DNA from: Nocardiopsis ganjiahuensis DSM 45031
Lineage (GTDB): Bacteria; Actinomycetota; Actinomycetes; Streptosporangiales; Streptosporangiaceae
NCBI RefSeq assembly: GCF_000341085.1
Contig: NZ_ANBA01000006.1
Span: 186,001 to 250,000 of the forward strand
DNA length: 64,000 nt
Direction: 5' to 3'
Shown here: positions 43,625-51,949 of the stretch, one piece after another
Layout: each line of letters starts with the position of its first letter
How positions within the stretch are numbered: the stretch's first letter is position 1
Translations under genes and position numbers: made by a program
Notes under the pieces: model-generated
Told to the model about the DNA's origin: nothing
The model's input: the letters and a program-made list of their open reading frames with translations, nothing else
The model's database searches: none

Positions 43625-43945
43625 ATGATCATCTGGCGCGGCTGGGGCATTCTCGTCCTGCTCATCGCGGCGGCCATCGCCGTTCCCTGCGGCATCGTCG
43701 CCGGGAGCCTCATGGGCTCCCAGGCGTCCGGCCTGGGCGGGGCCGTGGGCTGCGTTCTCGCCGCCGTGGCCGTCTACTTCGTCGGCCAGAAGCTGAACGC
43801 CCCCAAGCAGGGCTTCCACCCCGCCACCGGCCAGCCGGTGGAGTACCGCAACTCGCACACGTTCTTCTTCGTGCCGATGCAGTACTGGGCGTTCATCCTG
43901 CCGGTCGTCGCGGTGGCCATCGCCGCCACCGCCTTCCCCCTCTAG
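43625..43945 (+). CDS. Small three-helix membrane protein
   Basis: A 106-residue membrane protein of unknown function. Segments are IIWRGWGILVLLIAAAIAVP, GLGGAVGCVLAAVAVYFVG and MQYWAFILPVVAVAIAATAF. The middle loop LNAPKQGFHPATGQPVEYRN has a conserved look seen in short actinobacterial membrane proteins. The ATG at 43625 follows AGAGGA. It stands alone and is followed by a strong hairpin. Confidence 0.75.
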   Translation: MIIWRGWGILVLLIAAAIAVPCGIVAGSLMGSQASGLGGAVGCVLAAVAVYFVGQKLNAPKQGFHPATGQPVEYRNSHTFFFVPMQYWAFILPVVAVAIAATAFPL

Positions 43946-43975
43946 TGGCTCCGCTCCGCGCGGCGCCCCGGGGCC

Positions 43976-44011
43976 GCCCCCGCCCCTCTTCTGCCTGAGA
44001 GGGGCGGGGGC
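43976..44011. terminator. Terminator between membrane protein and tetR
   Basis: Perfect 14-bp stem GCCCCCGCCCCTCT (43976-43989) and AGAGGGGCGGGGGC (43998-44011) with an 8-base loop, followed by TTCT. It lies between two convergent genes. Confidence 0.85.
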
Positions 44012-44058
44012 TTCTGCGATGCGGGTAGGACCCGGCGCGGACCCGGCCGGGCTCCGGC

Positions 44059-44673
44059 TCAGTCCTGGTCCGGCTCGGAGGCGTCGAAGTCCTTCAGGCA
44101 CAGCTCCAGCAGGGCCAGCACCCGCCCCGTGAGCTGTTCGCGGTCGTGCGCGCGCAGAGCGGTCGCGCCCTCCACCCGCCGGACACGGCCCACACCCAGC
44201 AGGACGGCGGCGACCAGCGAGGCGTGCACGCGCGCGTGCGGTCCGCCCAGGTAGACGGCGAGCGGGTCGATCAGCGCGTTCTTGAGCCGCCCCTGGTAGA
44301 CCGACTGGAGGTCGGGATCGCCCGCCGAGTCGTCCAGCGACAGCTGCAGCGGGGTGCCCTCACCGTGCAGGCGGCCGACCGAGTGCTCGGCCAGCCGCTC
44401 CGCCAGGTCCTCGGGCGCGCCGTCCTCGATGAGCCGGGGGAAGACGCCGTCCTCGCGCAGGATCTCGGTGAGCAACCCGGCCTTGGAACCGAAGTAGCGG
44501 TTGATCAGCGCGACGTTCACCCCGGCGTGCGAGGCGATCTTGCGTGAGGAGACCGCACCGTACCCCTCGCTGGTGAACAGCGCCTTCGCACTGGCGAGGA
44601 TGCGTTCCCGGGTCGCCTCACGACCGCGCGTCGGCGCCTCGGCACCGCCTCCGGTCTCGTCCGGACGCTCCAT
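44059..44673 (-). CDS. TetR-family transcriptional regulator
   Basis: A 204-residue TetR repressor. The N-terminal HTH is clear (ATRERILASAKALFTSEGYG, SSRKIASHAGVNVALINRYF, GSKAGLLTEIL), and the all-helical C-terminal ligand domain fits TetR_C. The ATG at 44673 has AAGGGG at 7 bases; a GTG two codons upstream is an alternative. It is divergent from an MFS exporter, the standard arrangement for a drug-responsive repressor controlling its pump. Confidence 0.93.
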   Translation of the reverse strand: MERPDETGGGAEAPTRGREATRERILASAKALFTSEGYGAVSSRKIASHAGVNVALINRYFGSKAGLLTEILREDGVFPRLIEDGAPEDLAERLAEHSVGRLHGEGTPLQLSLDDSAGDPDLQSVYQGRLKNALIDPLAVYLGGPHARVHASLVAAVLLGVGRVRRVEGATALRAHDREQLTGRVLALLELCLKDFDASEPDQD

Positions 44674-44770
44674 CTGCACACCCCTTGGTGGCTGTGGTCT
44701 GGCTTTCGGAACACCAGGGTGACACCTCGGTACACCGCACGCATACCGGAACGGTCCCAGAGATACCGAT

Positions 44771-44799
44771 TTGACAGGTCAACAGCGTTTACATATACC
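44771..44799 (+). promoter_or_regulatory. Promoter of MFS exporter with overlapping operator
   Basis: TTGACA (44771-44776), 17-base spacer and TATACC (44794-44799) form a good sigma-70/HrdB-type promoter. The -35 is embedded in the 12-bp palindrome TTGACAGGTCAA (44771-44782), so TetR binding would block it. The start codon follows about 60 bases after the expected transcription start. Confidence 0.65.
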
Positions 44800-44865
44800 T
44801 GAGGTGGATGCTTGCCCCCGGTGCGTGTGCCGTGGGGCTTTCGTGCGTCCGGAATCGGGGGCCTC

Positions 44866-46614
44866 ATGGAACAGTCAGTACGCGGGACGTCCACGGAACG
44901 GGACCCTTCCCCCGGCCCCGGCTCCGACCCGTCCGCCTCCCGGCCCGCGCAGGACCCCCCGCCCGCCGCGGTACCGGTCGAAGCCGCACCCGAGTACCCC
45001 CCGCGCCCGGTCGTGCGCCGCATCATGGTCGGCCTCGTCCTGGCGATGCTCACCTCGATGCTCACCAACTCGATCATCGGCACCGCCCTGCCGACGATCA
45101 TGGGAGAGCTCGGCGGACAGGACCGGCTGGCCTGGGTGGCGACCGCCGCCCTGCTGACCATGACCGCCTCCACCCCGGTGTGGGGCAAGCTGTCGGACAT
45201 CTGGGGCCGCAAGCTGCTCTTCCAGATCGCCCTCGGCATCTTCATCGTCGCCTCGCTCGCGGCGGGCTTCGCCCAGGACATCAACTGGCTGATCACCGCC
45301 CGCGCCCTCCAGGGCCTGGGCGTCGGCGGTCTGGCCACACTGCCCAACATCATCCTCGGCGACGTCGTCTCGCCCCGCGAACGCGGCCGCTACAGCGGCC
45401 TGATCGGCATGGTCTTCGGTGTCTCGACCGTGCTCGGACCACTGGTCGGCGGCTTCCTCGTCGACAGTCCGCTCGGCTGGCGCTGGTGCTTCCTCATCAC
45501 CGTCCCGCTCGCCGTGGTGGCGTTCGGCGTCATCCAGTTCATGTTCAGGATGCCGTTCGTCCCGCGCCACAAGCCGACCGTCGACTGGCTGGGCGCCGGA
45601 CTGATCTTCAGCGCCGCCAGCACGGTGATCGTCCTTCTCAGCCTGGGCGGCACGCAGATCCCGTGGAACTCCCCGGCCGTCTACGCCATGGGCGCCGCCT
45701 CCGTGCTGCTGACCGTCACCGCGGTCCTGGTCGAGCGCCGGGCGAAGGAACCGATCATCCCCACCCGCCTGTTCCGCGACCGCACCTTCGTGCTGGCCTC
45801 CGCGGGCTCGGTCACCGTGGGCATGATGATGTTCGGCCTGATCATCTACATGCCCCAGTACCTGCAGATGGTGCACGGCATGAGCCCGACCGTCTCCGGG
45901 CTGATGACCCTGCCGCTGGTCGCCTCGTTCCTGCTCACCTCGATCGGCTCCGGTTTCGCGATCAGCGGCACCGGCCGGTGGAAGGCCTACACCGTCGTCG
46001 GCATGGTGCTGTGCGTGATCGGCTTCACCGTGCTGAGCATGACCCGGGTCGACCCCGGGCTGACCACGGTCGTCGTGGGACAGATGCTGGTGGGCCTCGG
46101 CTTCGGGCTCAACATGCAGATCCTGCTGCTGGCCACCCAGAGCTCGCTGCCGGTCAGGGACATGGCCTCCGGGACCGCCTCGGTCACCTTCTTCCGCAAC
46201 CTGGGCGGGGCCATGGGTGTGGCCGCCTTCGGTGCGGTGATGGTGAGCAGGCTCAACGCCGAGCTCGCCTCCGCGGCGGCCGCTGCCCAGGAGGCCGTCG
46301 CCCTGGACACCGAGAACGGCACCGACTCGGGCGCCGAGGCGCTCTCGATCGGTCTGGAGGAGGCCGCGCAGTCCGCCCAGGGGTCCCCGGAACTGGTGCA
46401 CTCGCTGCCCGGACCCGTGCGCGAGGTGGTGGTGGGCGCCTTCGACCACGCGATGCAGGGTGTGTTCGTGGCCGGTGTCCCCATCGCGGTGCTGGGCCTG
46501 GTCGCGGTCTCGTTCATGAAGGGCGTTCCGCTGCGCGGCGGCGGCCCGAAGAAGGGCGCCGGGGCCGCGAGGCCCGGAACGGCGGCGGAGAACGGGTCAG
46601 CGGCTCACAGGTAG
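44866..46614 (+). CDS. MFS multidrug exporter (EmrB/QacA, 14-TM)
   Basis: A 582-residue DHA2-family drug:proton antiporter. A Pro-rich N-terminal tail precedes about 14 helices. Motif A is LSDIWGRKLLFQ; motif C is MVFGVSTVLGPLVGGFL, specific to antiporters; and IIGTALPTIMGELGG is motif D1. The ATG at 44866 is preceded by a weak GGGGG. It is divergent from the TetR gene across an operator-bearing promoter. The substrate is unknown. Its 3' end overlaps the opposing GNAT gene by 10 bases. Confidence 0.94.
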   Translation: MEQSVRGTSTERDPSPGPGSDPSASRPAQDPPPAAVPVEAAPEYPPRPVVRRIMVGLVLAMLTSMLTNSIIGTALPTIMGELGGQDRLAWVATAALLTMTASTPVWGKLSDIWGRKLLFQIALGIFIVASLAAGFAQDINWLITARALQGLGVGGLATLPNIILGDVVSPRERGRYSGLIGMVFGVSTVLGPLVGGFLVDSPLGWRWCFLITVPLAVVAFGVIQFMFRMPFVPRHKPTVDWLGAGLIFSAASTVIVLLSLGGTQIPWNSPAVYAMGAASVLLTVTAVLVERRAKEPIIPTRLFRDRTFVLASAGSVTVGMMMFGLIIYMPQYLQMVHGMSPTVSGLMTLPLVASFLLTSIGSGFAISGTGRWKAYTVVGMVLCVIGFTVLSMTRVDPGLTTVVVGQMLVGLGFGLNMQILLLATQSSLPVRDMASGTASVTFFRNLGGAMGVAAFGAVMVSRLNAELASAAAAAQEAVALDTENGTDSGAEALSIGLEEAAQSAQGSPELVHSLPGPVREVVVGAFDHAMQGVFVAGVPIAVLGLVAVSFMKGVPLRGGGPKKGAGAARPGTAAENGSAAHR

Positions 46615-47066
46615 CGGCGGAAGCCCTCGGCCGAGTTGTCGAAGCCCAGGGAGGCGTAGAAGACGTGCGCACCCTGGCGGCTCTCGTGGGAGAGCAGCTC
46701 GACCTTGTAACAGCCCGCGCGCGTGGCGCGGTCCAGGGCGTCCTCCATGAGGGCCCTGCCGATGCCCTGGAGCCTGGTGTCGGGGTCGACGACGAGGTTG
46801 TCGACCACCGCCCAGGGCTGGGCGTCGTGGGTCAGGTTGGCCACCACCAGCAGGTCCAGGGTCCCGATGATCTGTCCCCGGCGCTCCGCCACGAGGACGG
46901 TGCGGTCGGGGTCGTTCTCCATACGGGTCCAGGCGCGTACGGCGGCGGAGGACATGCGAACGTGCGCGCTCTGCGTGTGGGTGGTGTCACCGAGTTCGCG
47001 CAGGAGACGCAGGATCGCACCGAGGTCGGACCGAATGGCCGCGCGGATAATCATGGCTGTCGGCAT
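46605..47066 (-). CDS. GNAT family N-acetyltransferase
   Basis: A 153-residue GNAT acetyltransferase. IIRAAIRSDLGAILRLLREL starts the fold; VVDNLVVDPDTRLQGIGRAL contains the acetyl-CoA pyrophosphate loop (Q/R-x-x-G-x-G/A form, QGIGRA); and VELLSHESRQGAHVFYASLG is the usual C-terminal motif B. ATGs at 47066 and 47054 are both possible, with no strong ribosome-binding site for either. Substrate unknown. Confidence 0.85.
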   Translation of the reverse strand: MPTAMIIRAAIRSDLGAILRLLRELGDTTHTQSAHVRMSSAAVRAWTRMENDPDRTVLVAERRGQIIGTLDLLVVANLTHDAQPWAVVDNLVVDPDTRLQGIGRALMEDALDRATRAGCYKVELLSHESRQGAHVFYASLGFDNSAEGFRRYL

Positions 47067-47161
47067 CGTAGCCGACAGCCTGCGACAAGGCGGACTTCAC
47101 CCTACAACTGGCCACAAAACGCCACGGGTGTTCCGCGCAATGCCCGCCGGACACGCCCCAA

Positions 47162-47185
47162 GGGCGGGACCCGTTGGTCCCGCCC
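47162..47185 (-). terminator. Terminator after DivIVA-like gene
   Basis: Perfect 10-bp stem GGGCGGGACC (47162-47171) and GGTCCCGCCC (47176-47185) with a CGTT loop, 37 bases beyond the stop of the minus-strand coiled-coil gene. Confidence 0.75.
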
Positions 47186-47221
47186 CCGCGTCGCACCGGA
47201 CCGAGTCCGGTTCGGCACCGG

Positions 47222-48517
47222 TCAGGGCTTGCGGATGACCCGGACTCCCTCGTCGCCCGTGGGCGGCTGCTGCTGCCCCTCGGGACGGCGGTAGACACCG
47301 GTGATACCCGGGTCCCCTGCGTCCTCGGGCGGGCCCGCCGGGGGCTGCTGCGGACCGCTCGGCTGCTGGTGTCCCTGGGGTCGGCCGCCCGGGGCCGGCC
47401 CGGTGAAACGGTTGCCCTGCGGGGGCTGCTGAGCGGCGGGCTCGGGGCCGCCGCCCTTGCCCTCCTCCTGCTGGGGCCCCGTCGGCTTCGCGCCCTCCGG
47501 CTTGGCCTGCGGGACGGGCTTGATGCGCACCGTCGCCTCGTCCGGCTCCTGCTGGAGCGGGGGAAGCCTGGTGGTGGCCTCCTCCTTCACCGGCTGCGCC
47601 GCGGGCTTGGGCGCCTCGGGGGCCTTGGCCTCCGGAGCCTTGTTCTCCTGCGGCTTGTTCTCCGGCGCCTTGGCCTCGGGCTCGGCCGCCGGCTTGGGCT
47701 GCTCCGAGCCCTGCTGACCCGGGTTCTGCTGGCCCTTGCCCTGCTGCGCGGGGTTCTGCTGGCCGGGGTTCTGCTGGCCCTTGCCCTGCTGCCCCGGGTT
47801 CTGCTGGCCGGGGTTCTGCTGACCCTTGGGGGTCTCGGCCGGAGCGGGCACCGCGTCCTCGCGGGACAGGCCCGCCTCCAGGGCACCGGCCTTGTCCTCG
47901 GCCGCGACCAGGTCGGCCAGCGTGGAGTGCATGTCCTTCAGGCGGCGCAGCGCCTCGGCGTGCGTGGCCGTCAGCGTGGCCAGACGGCGGTCGGCCGTGT
48001 CATGGATCTTCTTGGCCCGGGCCTCGGCCTCGCTCAGACGGCGGTCGCCCTCCTGCTTGGCCTGGTCACGGAGCTGGTCCGCTTCCTTCTTGGCTCCGGC
48101 GACCATCTCGTTGGCCTCGGCGCGCGCGGAGGAGACGATGCGCTCGGCGTGCTCCTCGCCGTCCTTGCGGTGCTTGGCGACCTCCTCCTGGGCCTTCTTC
48201 TGGAGCTCCTTCACCTCGGTCTCGACCCGGGAGCGACGCTCCTTGGCCTCTTCCTCGGCGATACGGAGGATCTCCGCCATGCGCTCGCTGATCTGCTCGT
48301 GCTCAGGCTTGACCTGAGCCTTCTCGCGGGCGATCGCGAGGTCGCGCTTGTACTGCTCCAGTTCGTCGTCCATCCGCTGGAGACGCTCGCGGAGGTCCTT
48401 GAACTGGTTGTCCATTCGGACGTAGTAGTCGTCGACGTGCGCCTTGTCGTAGCCGCCCTTGCGCACTGTCGGGAACCTGTCTTGCTGCAGTCCGCCGCCC
48501 GGCAACATATCGCTCAT
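47222..48517 (-). CDS. DivIVA-domain coiled-coil protein with long Pro/Gln tail
   Basis: A 431-residue protein of the DivIVA/Wag31-like class. The membrane-targeting head is FPTVRKGGYDKAHVDDYYVR, followed by coiled coil to about residue 215 (ELEQYKRDLAIAREKAQ, RIAEEEAKERRSRVETEVKE, ARAEANEMVAGAKKEADQLR). The second half is a disordered tail rich in Pro, Gln, Gly and Glu with NPGQQ repeats. Such proteins organise polar growth or the cytoskeleton in filamentous actinomycetes. It is not next to ftsZ, so it is a paralogue rather than the main DivIVA. Start ATG follows GAAAGG. Confidence 0.85.
   Translation of the reverse strand: MSDMLPGGGLQQDRFPTVRKGGYDKAHVDDYYVRMDNQFKDLRERLQRMDDELEQYKRDLAIAREKAQVKPEHEQISERMAEILRIAEEEAKERRSRVETEVKELQKKAQEEVAKHRKDGEEHAERIVSSARAEANEMVAGAKKEADQLRDQAKQEGDRRLSEAEARAKKIHDTADRRLATLTATHAEALRRLKDMHSTLADLVAAEDKAGALEAGLSREDAVPAPAETPKGQQNPGQQNPGQQGKGQQNPGQQNPAQQGKGQQNPGQQGSEQPKPAAEPEAKAPENKPQENKAPEAKAPEAPKPAAQPVKEEATTRLPPLQQEPDEATVRIKPVPQAKPEGAKPTGPQQEEGKGGGPEPAAQQPPQGNRFTGPAPGGRPQGHQQPSGPQQPPAGPPEDAGDPGITGVYRRPEGQQQPPTGDEGVRVIRKP
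47711..47823. repeat. Short tandem repeats coding for QQNPGQQ units
   Basis: About seven imperfect units of 12-24 bases built on GGGTTCTGCTGGCC and CTTGCCCTGCTG (plus-strand sense), coding for GQQNPGQQ and GKGQQNP on the minus strand. Likely to vary in number by slippage or unequal recombination. Confidence 0.8.
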
Positions 48518-48886
48518 GTGCCTTTCATGTCCTTAACACCGTTGACTGCGCGTCGCAGACGGTGTGATTTGCCCCGTGTCCATTTGTCATCAGAACACCC
48601 ATCGAGCCTGTTCAGCGAGATTTGCCCGGGTGTGTCCTTTTTCGTACTCCGGTTCGGCGCGATGAGGGGCACCGGCCGAGAGCGGAGCGTAACGCCGTGG
48701 GCACCGTCCAAACGACCAAGGTAGGCACGCGCTGCGCCGCGGCGTCAAGAGCCCTGACAGGTACATCGCCGTGCGGACCCCGGTCACGTTCTTACTAAGG
48801 TATGCGCGATCATCCCCGCACGGGGGCCGAGCGGTCAACTTCCTGCTCTCCAGCCCCGGGGGACCTACGTTCGGGAGGACCTTGAC
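48518..48886. other. Gene-free divergent region upstream of DivIVA-like and carbonic anhydrase genes
   Basis: About 370 bases between two divergent genes. Both promoters should lie here. TTGACT (48543-48548) and TGATTT (48566-48571) form a plus-strand -35/-10-like pair with 17-base spacing, but far from the next start. An A+T-richer patch around 48788-48812 could hold the promoter of the carbonic anhydrase gene. No convincing small gene was found. Confidence 0.35.
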
Positions 48887-49450
48887 ATGGGCAGCGCGAC
48901 GGACGGACCTGCGGCGGAGCGGGATCCGGGACCGCGGGTCGGCGGGGCTCCCTTCGGTGAGCCGGAGATCCACCCCACCGCCTGGATCGCCCCCGGGGCG
49001 GTCGTGGTGGGACGTGTCCGGCTGGGCGCCGGGAGCAGTGTCTGGTACGGGTCGGTGCTGCGTGCCGACACCGAGGACATCGTGGTCGGTGACAAGGTCA
49101 ACATCCAGGACCAGTGCGGACTCCACTCCGATCCCGGGCAGCCCGCGATCCTGCACGACAACGTGAGCCTGGGCCACAAGGCGATGGTGCACGGCGCCGT
49201 CGTGGAGGAGGGAGCCCTCATCGGCATCGGCGCCATCGTCCTGGGCGGCGCCCGGGTCGGCAGGGGCGCGCTGGTCGCCGCCGGTTCGCTGGTCGCACCG
49301 GGCAAGGTCGTCCCGCCGGACACCCTCTGGGCCGGGGTCCCCGGCAAGGTCGTCCGCGAGCTGAACGACGACGACCGCCTCGTGCTGGAGCACACTCCCA
49401 CCGCCTACGCGGCCTACGCCGTCCAGCACCAGGACGTCGTCTGGCGGTGA
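48887..49450 (+). CDS. Gamma-class carbonic anhydrase family protein
   Basis: A 187-residue left-handed beta-helix protein of the gamma-carbonic anhydrase/PaaY group, a trimer with metal sites between subunits. Hexapeptide repeats run from IHPTAWIAPGAVVVGRVRLG to GALVAAGSLVAPGKVVPPDT. The three metal His are visible in CGLHSDPG and SLGHKAMVHG. It probably hydrates CO2, though several family members are inactive or hydrolyse thioesters. The ATG at 48887 has GGGAGGA at about 9 bases. A bidirectional terminator follows. Confidence 0.92.
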   Translation: MGSATDGPAAERDPGPRVGGAPFGEPEIHPTAWIAPGAVVVGRVRLGAGSSVWYGSVLRADTEDIVVGDKVNIQDQCGLHSDPGQPAILHDNVSLGHKAMVHGAVVEEGALIGIGAIVLGGARVGRGALVAAGSLVAPGKVVPPDTLWAGVPGKVVRELNDDDRLVLEHTPTAYAAYAVQHQDVVWR

Positions 49451-49477
49451 CCCGCCGGGGCGGCCCTCCCGGACACG

Positions 49478-49519
49478 ACGGAACCCGGTGCGCGGACGGT
49501 GCCGTGTACCGGGTTCCGT
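49478..49519. terminator. Bidirectional terminator
   Basis: Perfect 12-bp stem ACGGAACCCGGT (49478-49489) and ACCGGGTTCCGT (49508-49519) with an 18-base loop between convergent carbonic anhydrase and ABC permease genes. Confidence 0.75.
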
Positions 49520-49567
49520 GTGCGAAGAGGTCGTGGGGCGGTGTCGGGTCCGGTCATCGGAACGGTC

Positions 49568-50485
49568 TCAGGCCTTGCGGGGGTCCCAGCGGAAGTAGCG
49601 GTGCACCAGGTAGCCGAGCACCGCGATCCACACCAGCTGGACACCGATACCGGGCAGGGCGAGGGTCCACAGCTCCAGGGTGCCGACCGCCTGGGCGTCC
49701 TCGGGGTGCCCGAAGAAGTCCATGCCGTGGAACCCGGAGCGGAGCATGTCCACAGCGGGAGCGATCGGCAGGAGGCGCAGGACCGCGGCGACGGAGTCCG
49801 GCACCGCCTCCAGGGGCACCATCACACCGCCCATGGCCAGGGTCAGGAGTACCGGCACCATCGCGGCCATCTGGGCGATCTCACCGTTGCGGACCAGCGG
49901 CGTAATCAGGGTTCCCATCAGGGTCAGGGAGACCGCGCTCAGGAACAGAGCCAGGAGCATCATGGCGAGGTTGGAGGGCGTGCTGCCGGACATGTAGACC
50001 AGCACCGCGCCGTACACCAGTCCCATTGCCAGTGACAGCACAACGATGAGCCCGATCATCGAGCCGTGGATGGCGGCCGGGGAGACACCGCCCACACGCA
50101 GGCGCTTGAGCACCAGGTTCTCGCGCCGGGTGGTGAGGACGTTGGACGGGTGCATGAGGCCGAGGGCGATGGAGACCGCCATCAGGCTTCCGGACATGAG
50201 GTAGCCGATGATGGTGACGCCGGGGGCGACCTCCTCGTTCTCCATCGTGAAGAAGGGGATCATGAAAGCCGCGGGCAGGATCAGGTAGAGCAGTGCGGTC
50301 TTGTAGCGGACAAAGAGGGTGAACTCGGTCCGCAGCAGCGTCAGTGCCTGGCTGAAAGAGCTCCGAGGGGCGTAGGCCGGGGCGGCCGACTCAGCGGGGG
50401 CGATGGGGACGGTGGGCGCGGACTCCGCCGCGGCATCCGGCTGAAGGTCGGGGGTGTTCTTCGTCGAGGTCAGAGTGTGTGCCAT
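49568..50485 (-). CDS. ABC-2 type permease (DrrB-like)
   Basis: A 305-residue exporter permease with about six helices (TALLYLILPAAFMIPFFTM, ITIIGYLMSGSLMAVSIALG-type, MIGLIVVLSLAMGLVYGAVL, LAMMLLALFLSAVSLTLMG, MAAMVPVLLTLAMGGVMVPL, LALPGIGVQLVWIAVLGYLV). PAPAVDMLRSGFHGMDFF-type sequence after the fifth helix is typical of DrrB/NodJ proteins. A Pro/Ala-rich N-terminal tail of about 45 residues precedes it. It follows its ATPase gene by 53 bases. With it, it may export or give resistance to a toxic compound, possibly the peptide made by the cluster to the right. Confidence 0.88.
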   Translation of the reverse strand: MAHTLTSTKNTPDLQPDAAAESAPTVPIAPAESAAPAYAPRSSFSQALTLLRTEFTLFVRYKTALLYLILPAAFMIPFFTMENEEVAPGVTIIGYLMSGSLMAVSIALGLMHPSNVLTTRRENLVLKRLRVGGVSPAAIHGSMIGLIVVLSLAMGLVYGAVLVYMSGSTPSNLAMMLLALFLSAVSLTLMGTLITPLVRNGEIAQMAAMVPVLLTLAMGGVMVPLEAVPDSVAAVLRLLPIAPAVDMLRSGFHGMDFFGHPEDAQAVGTLELWTLALPGIGVQLVWIAVLGYLVHRYFRWDPRKA

Positions 50486-50538
50486 CTGAATCGTGCCAAT
50501 CCTGTCTGAGGGGCGAGCGCTGGGAGGGTTCGGGTTCT

Positions 50539-51549
50539 CTACTCGGCGGTGCTGTTGTCAGTGCTGCCGTCGGCGATCCGGAGGAAGACGTCTTCGAGGG
50601 TCGCGCCGCGCACCTGGAGCCCGGCGAGCTCAACCCCCTGCTCATCGGACCAATCCATGAGCTGGCGGACCGCGCGGTGCGCCCGGTAGCTCCTCTCTTC
50701 ACCGAGGACGGTGTAGCTGGCCCGAGGGTGGCCGTCACGCACCGCGAAGTCTGGCTCGCGCCCTTCCAGGGACGGCAGGTCGTCGCGGCGGACGCTGTCC
50801 GGCACCCGGAAGGCGATCTCGTCGCCGCGTTCGGCGAGCACGGACTGAATGGTGCCCTCCACCCGGACCTCGCCCCGGTGCATGATCGCCAAGCGGTCGG
50901 CCAGCTGCTCGACCTCGTCCAGGTAGTGAGTGGTGAGCAGGATCGCCACACCCTGCTTCTTGAGGTCGTCGATGATGCGCCAAGTATCCCGACGGCCTTC
51001 GGGGTCCATCCCGGTGGTCGGCTCGTCGAGGTAGAGCACCTGGGGCCTGGTCACCAGGGCCGACGCGAGGTCGAGGCGGCGCTTCTCACCACCGGAGAGC
51101 TGTCGGACCAGTGTGGAGCGCTTGTGTGTGAGCCCCACGACCTCCAACAGCTCGTCGAGGGGGCGGGGGCGGGACGCCAGCCGGATGGAGAGGTCGAGGG
51201 CCTCCTGGACGCTGAGGTCCTCGAACAGGCCGCTGCTCTGCAGGACGGCGTTGGCCCGCTCGCGCAGCTCACGCGGCTGCTTGTAGGGGTCGACCCCGAA
51301 GACCCGGACGGTTCCACCGCTGGGTTTGCGGAAACCCTCCAGGGTCTCGATGGTGGTCGTCTTGCCGGCGCCGTTGGTGCCCAGCAGCCCGAACAGCTCT
51401 CCGGGAGCGATCTCGAAGGACACGCCCTTGACGGCCTCGAAGTCGCCGTAGCGCTGACGTAGATCGCGTACTTCCACGACGGGGCCGGAGACGCCCTTTC
51501 CACCTGCCGAGACATCGTTCGTTTCGTTTTTCCTGCGCGCTGTGATCAT
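50539..51549 (-). CDS. ABC transporter ATP-binding protein (DrrA-like)
   Basis: A 336-residue ATPase partner of the preceding permease. Walker A LLGTNGAGKTTT, signature LSGGEKRRLDLA, Walker B VLYLDEPTTGMD and H-loop LLTTHYLD are all intact. The C-terminal 100 residues form the DrrA-type extension. The ATG at 51549 lacks a clear ribosome-binding site; the frame stays open further upstream into A+T-rich DNA, so the start is not certain. It is divergent from the methyltransferase that begins the lanthipeptide-type cluster. Confidence 0.9.
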   Translation of the reverse strand: MITARRKNETNDVSAGGKGVSGPVVEVRDLRQRYGDFEAVKGVSFEIAPGELFGLLGTNGAGKTTTIETLEGFRKPSGGTVRVFGVDPYKQPRELRERANAVLQSSGLFEDLSVQEALDLSIRLASRPRPLDELLEVVGLTHKRSTLVRQLSGGEKRRLDLASALVTRPQVLYLDEPTTGMDPEGRRDTWRIIDDLKKQGVAILLTTHYLDEVEQLADRLAIMHRGEVRVEGTIQSVLAERGDEIAFRVPDSVRRDDLPSLEGREPDFAVRDGHPRASYTVLGEERSYRAHRAVRQLMDWSDEQGVELAGLQVRGATLEDVFLRIADGSTDNSTAE

Positions 51550-51949
51550 GACCCAATGATTACCCACGGAAATGACAAAATCAACCGAAAACAAGCCACC
51601 CAGGAAAAATGAACTCTTTCTTGTGATCGGCCGCACAAATACCATCGAAAACGGTTTCGCGCACTAGCCGTTCGACCAGCATTCGCCCTGGACACAAGAC
51701 CAGGAGGCGACCAATCACCCCCGGTCAAACCTGCCATGATCTGCCAATACAGGAACCACGAAGCCCTCCGAAGCAACCTCTTCACACGACAACAGGAATT
51801 CCAGCCAACACCGGCCTCGACTTTGGATTGGCCAACAGAAGAAAAAGGGCTAGCGCACATATGCAGCAAATTCCGACAAGATGGGAACCAGATCGAACGA
51901 AGCAGGCAGGAACGAAGAGATAGGGGACAGGGCATCAGCCCAGAGAACG
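51550..51949. other. A+T-rich gene-free divergent region left of the RiPP cluster
   Basis: About 400 bases of visibly lower G+C than the rest of the window, separating the DrrAB-like operon from the RiPP operon. It holds a LacI/GalR-like palindrome (51646-51659), but no clear -35/-10 pair. Open frames on both strands (for example 51736-51975 plus and 51546-51935 minus) have codon use unlike the neighbours and are not regarded as genes. It probably contains both operon promoters. Confidence 0.5.
51646..51659. promoter_or_regulatory. Palindromic operator-like site before RiPP cluster
   Basis: CGAAAACGGTTTCG: 5-bp arms CGAAA/TTTCG around a 4-base centre, about 100 bases upstream of the ABC ATPase start and 290 upstream of the methyltransferase. 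The form resembles LacI/GalR-family sites, but no such regulator is in this part of the window. Confidence 0.35.

Noticed and set aside
47711..47823. Regularly spaced repeats that could suggest a CRISPR array
   Set aside because: The units are contiguous, in frame, and encode QQNPG repeats of a coiled-coil protein; there are no unique spacers.
51546..51935. 129-residue minus-strand frame in the same gap
   Set aside because: It would overlap the upstream region of the ABC ATPase, is Cys/Trp/Arg-rich without domain or start signals, and its codon bias does not fit.
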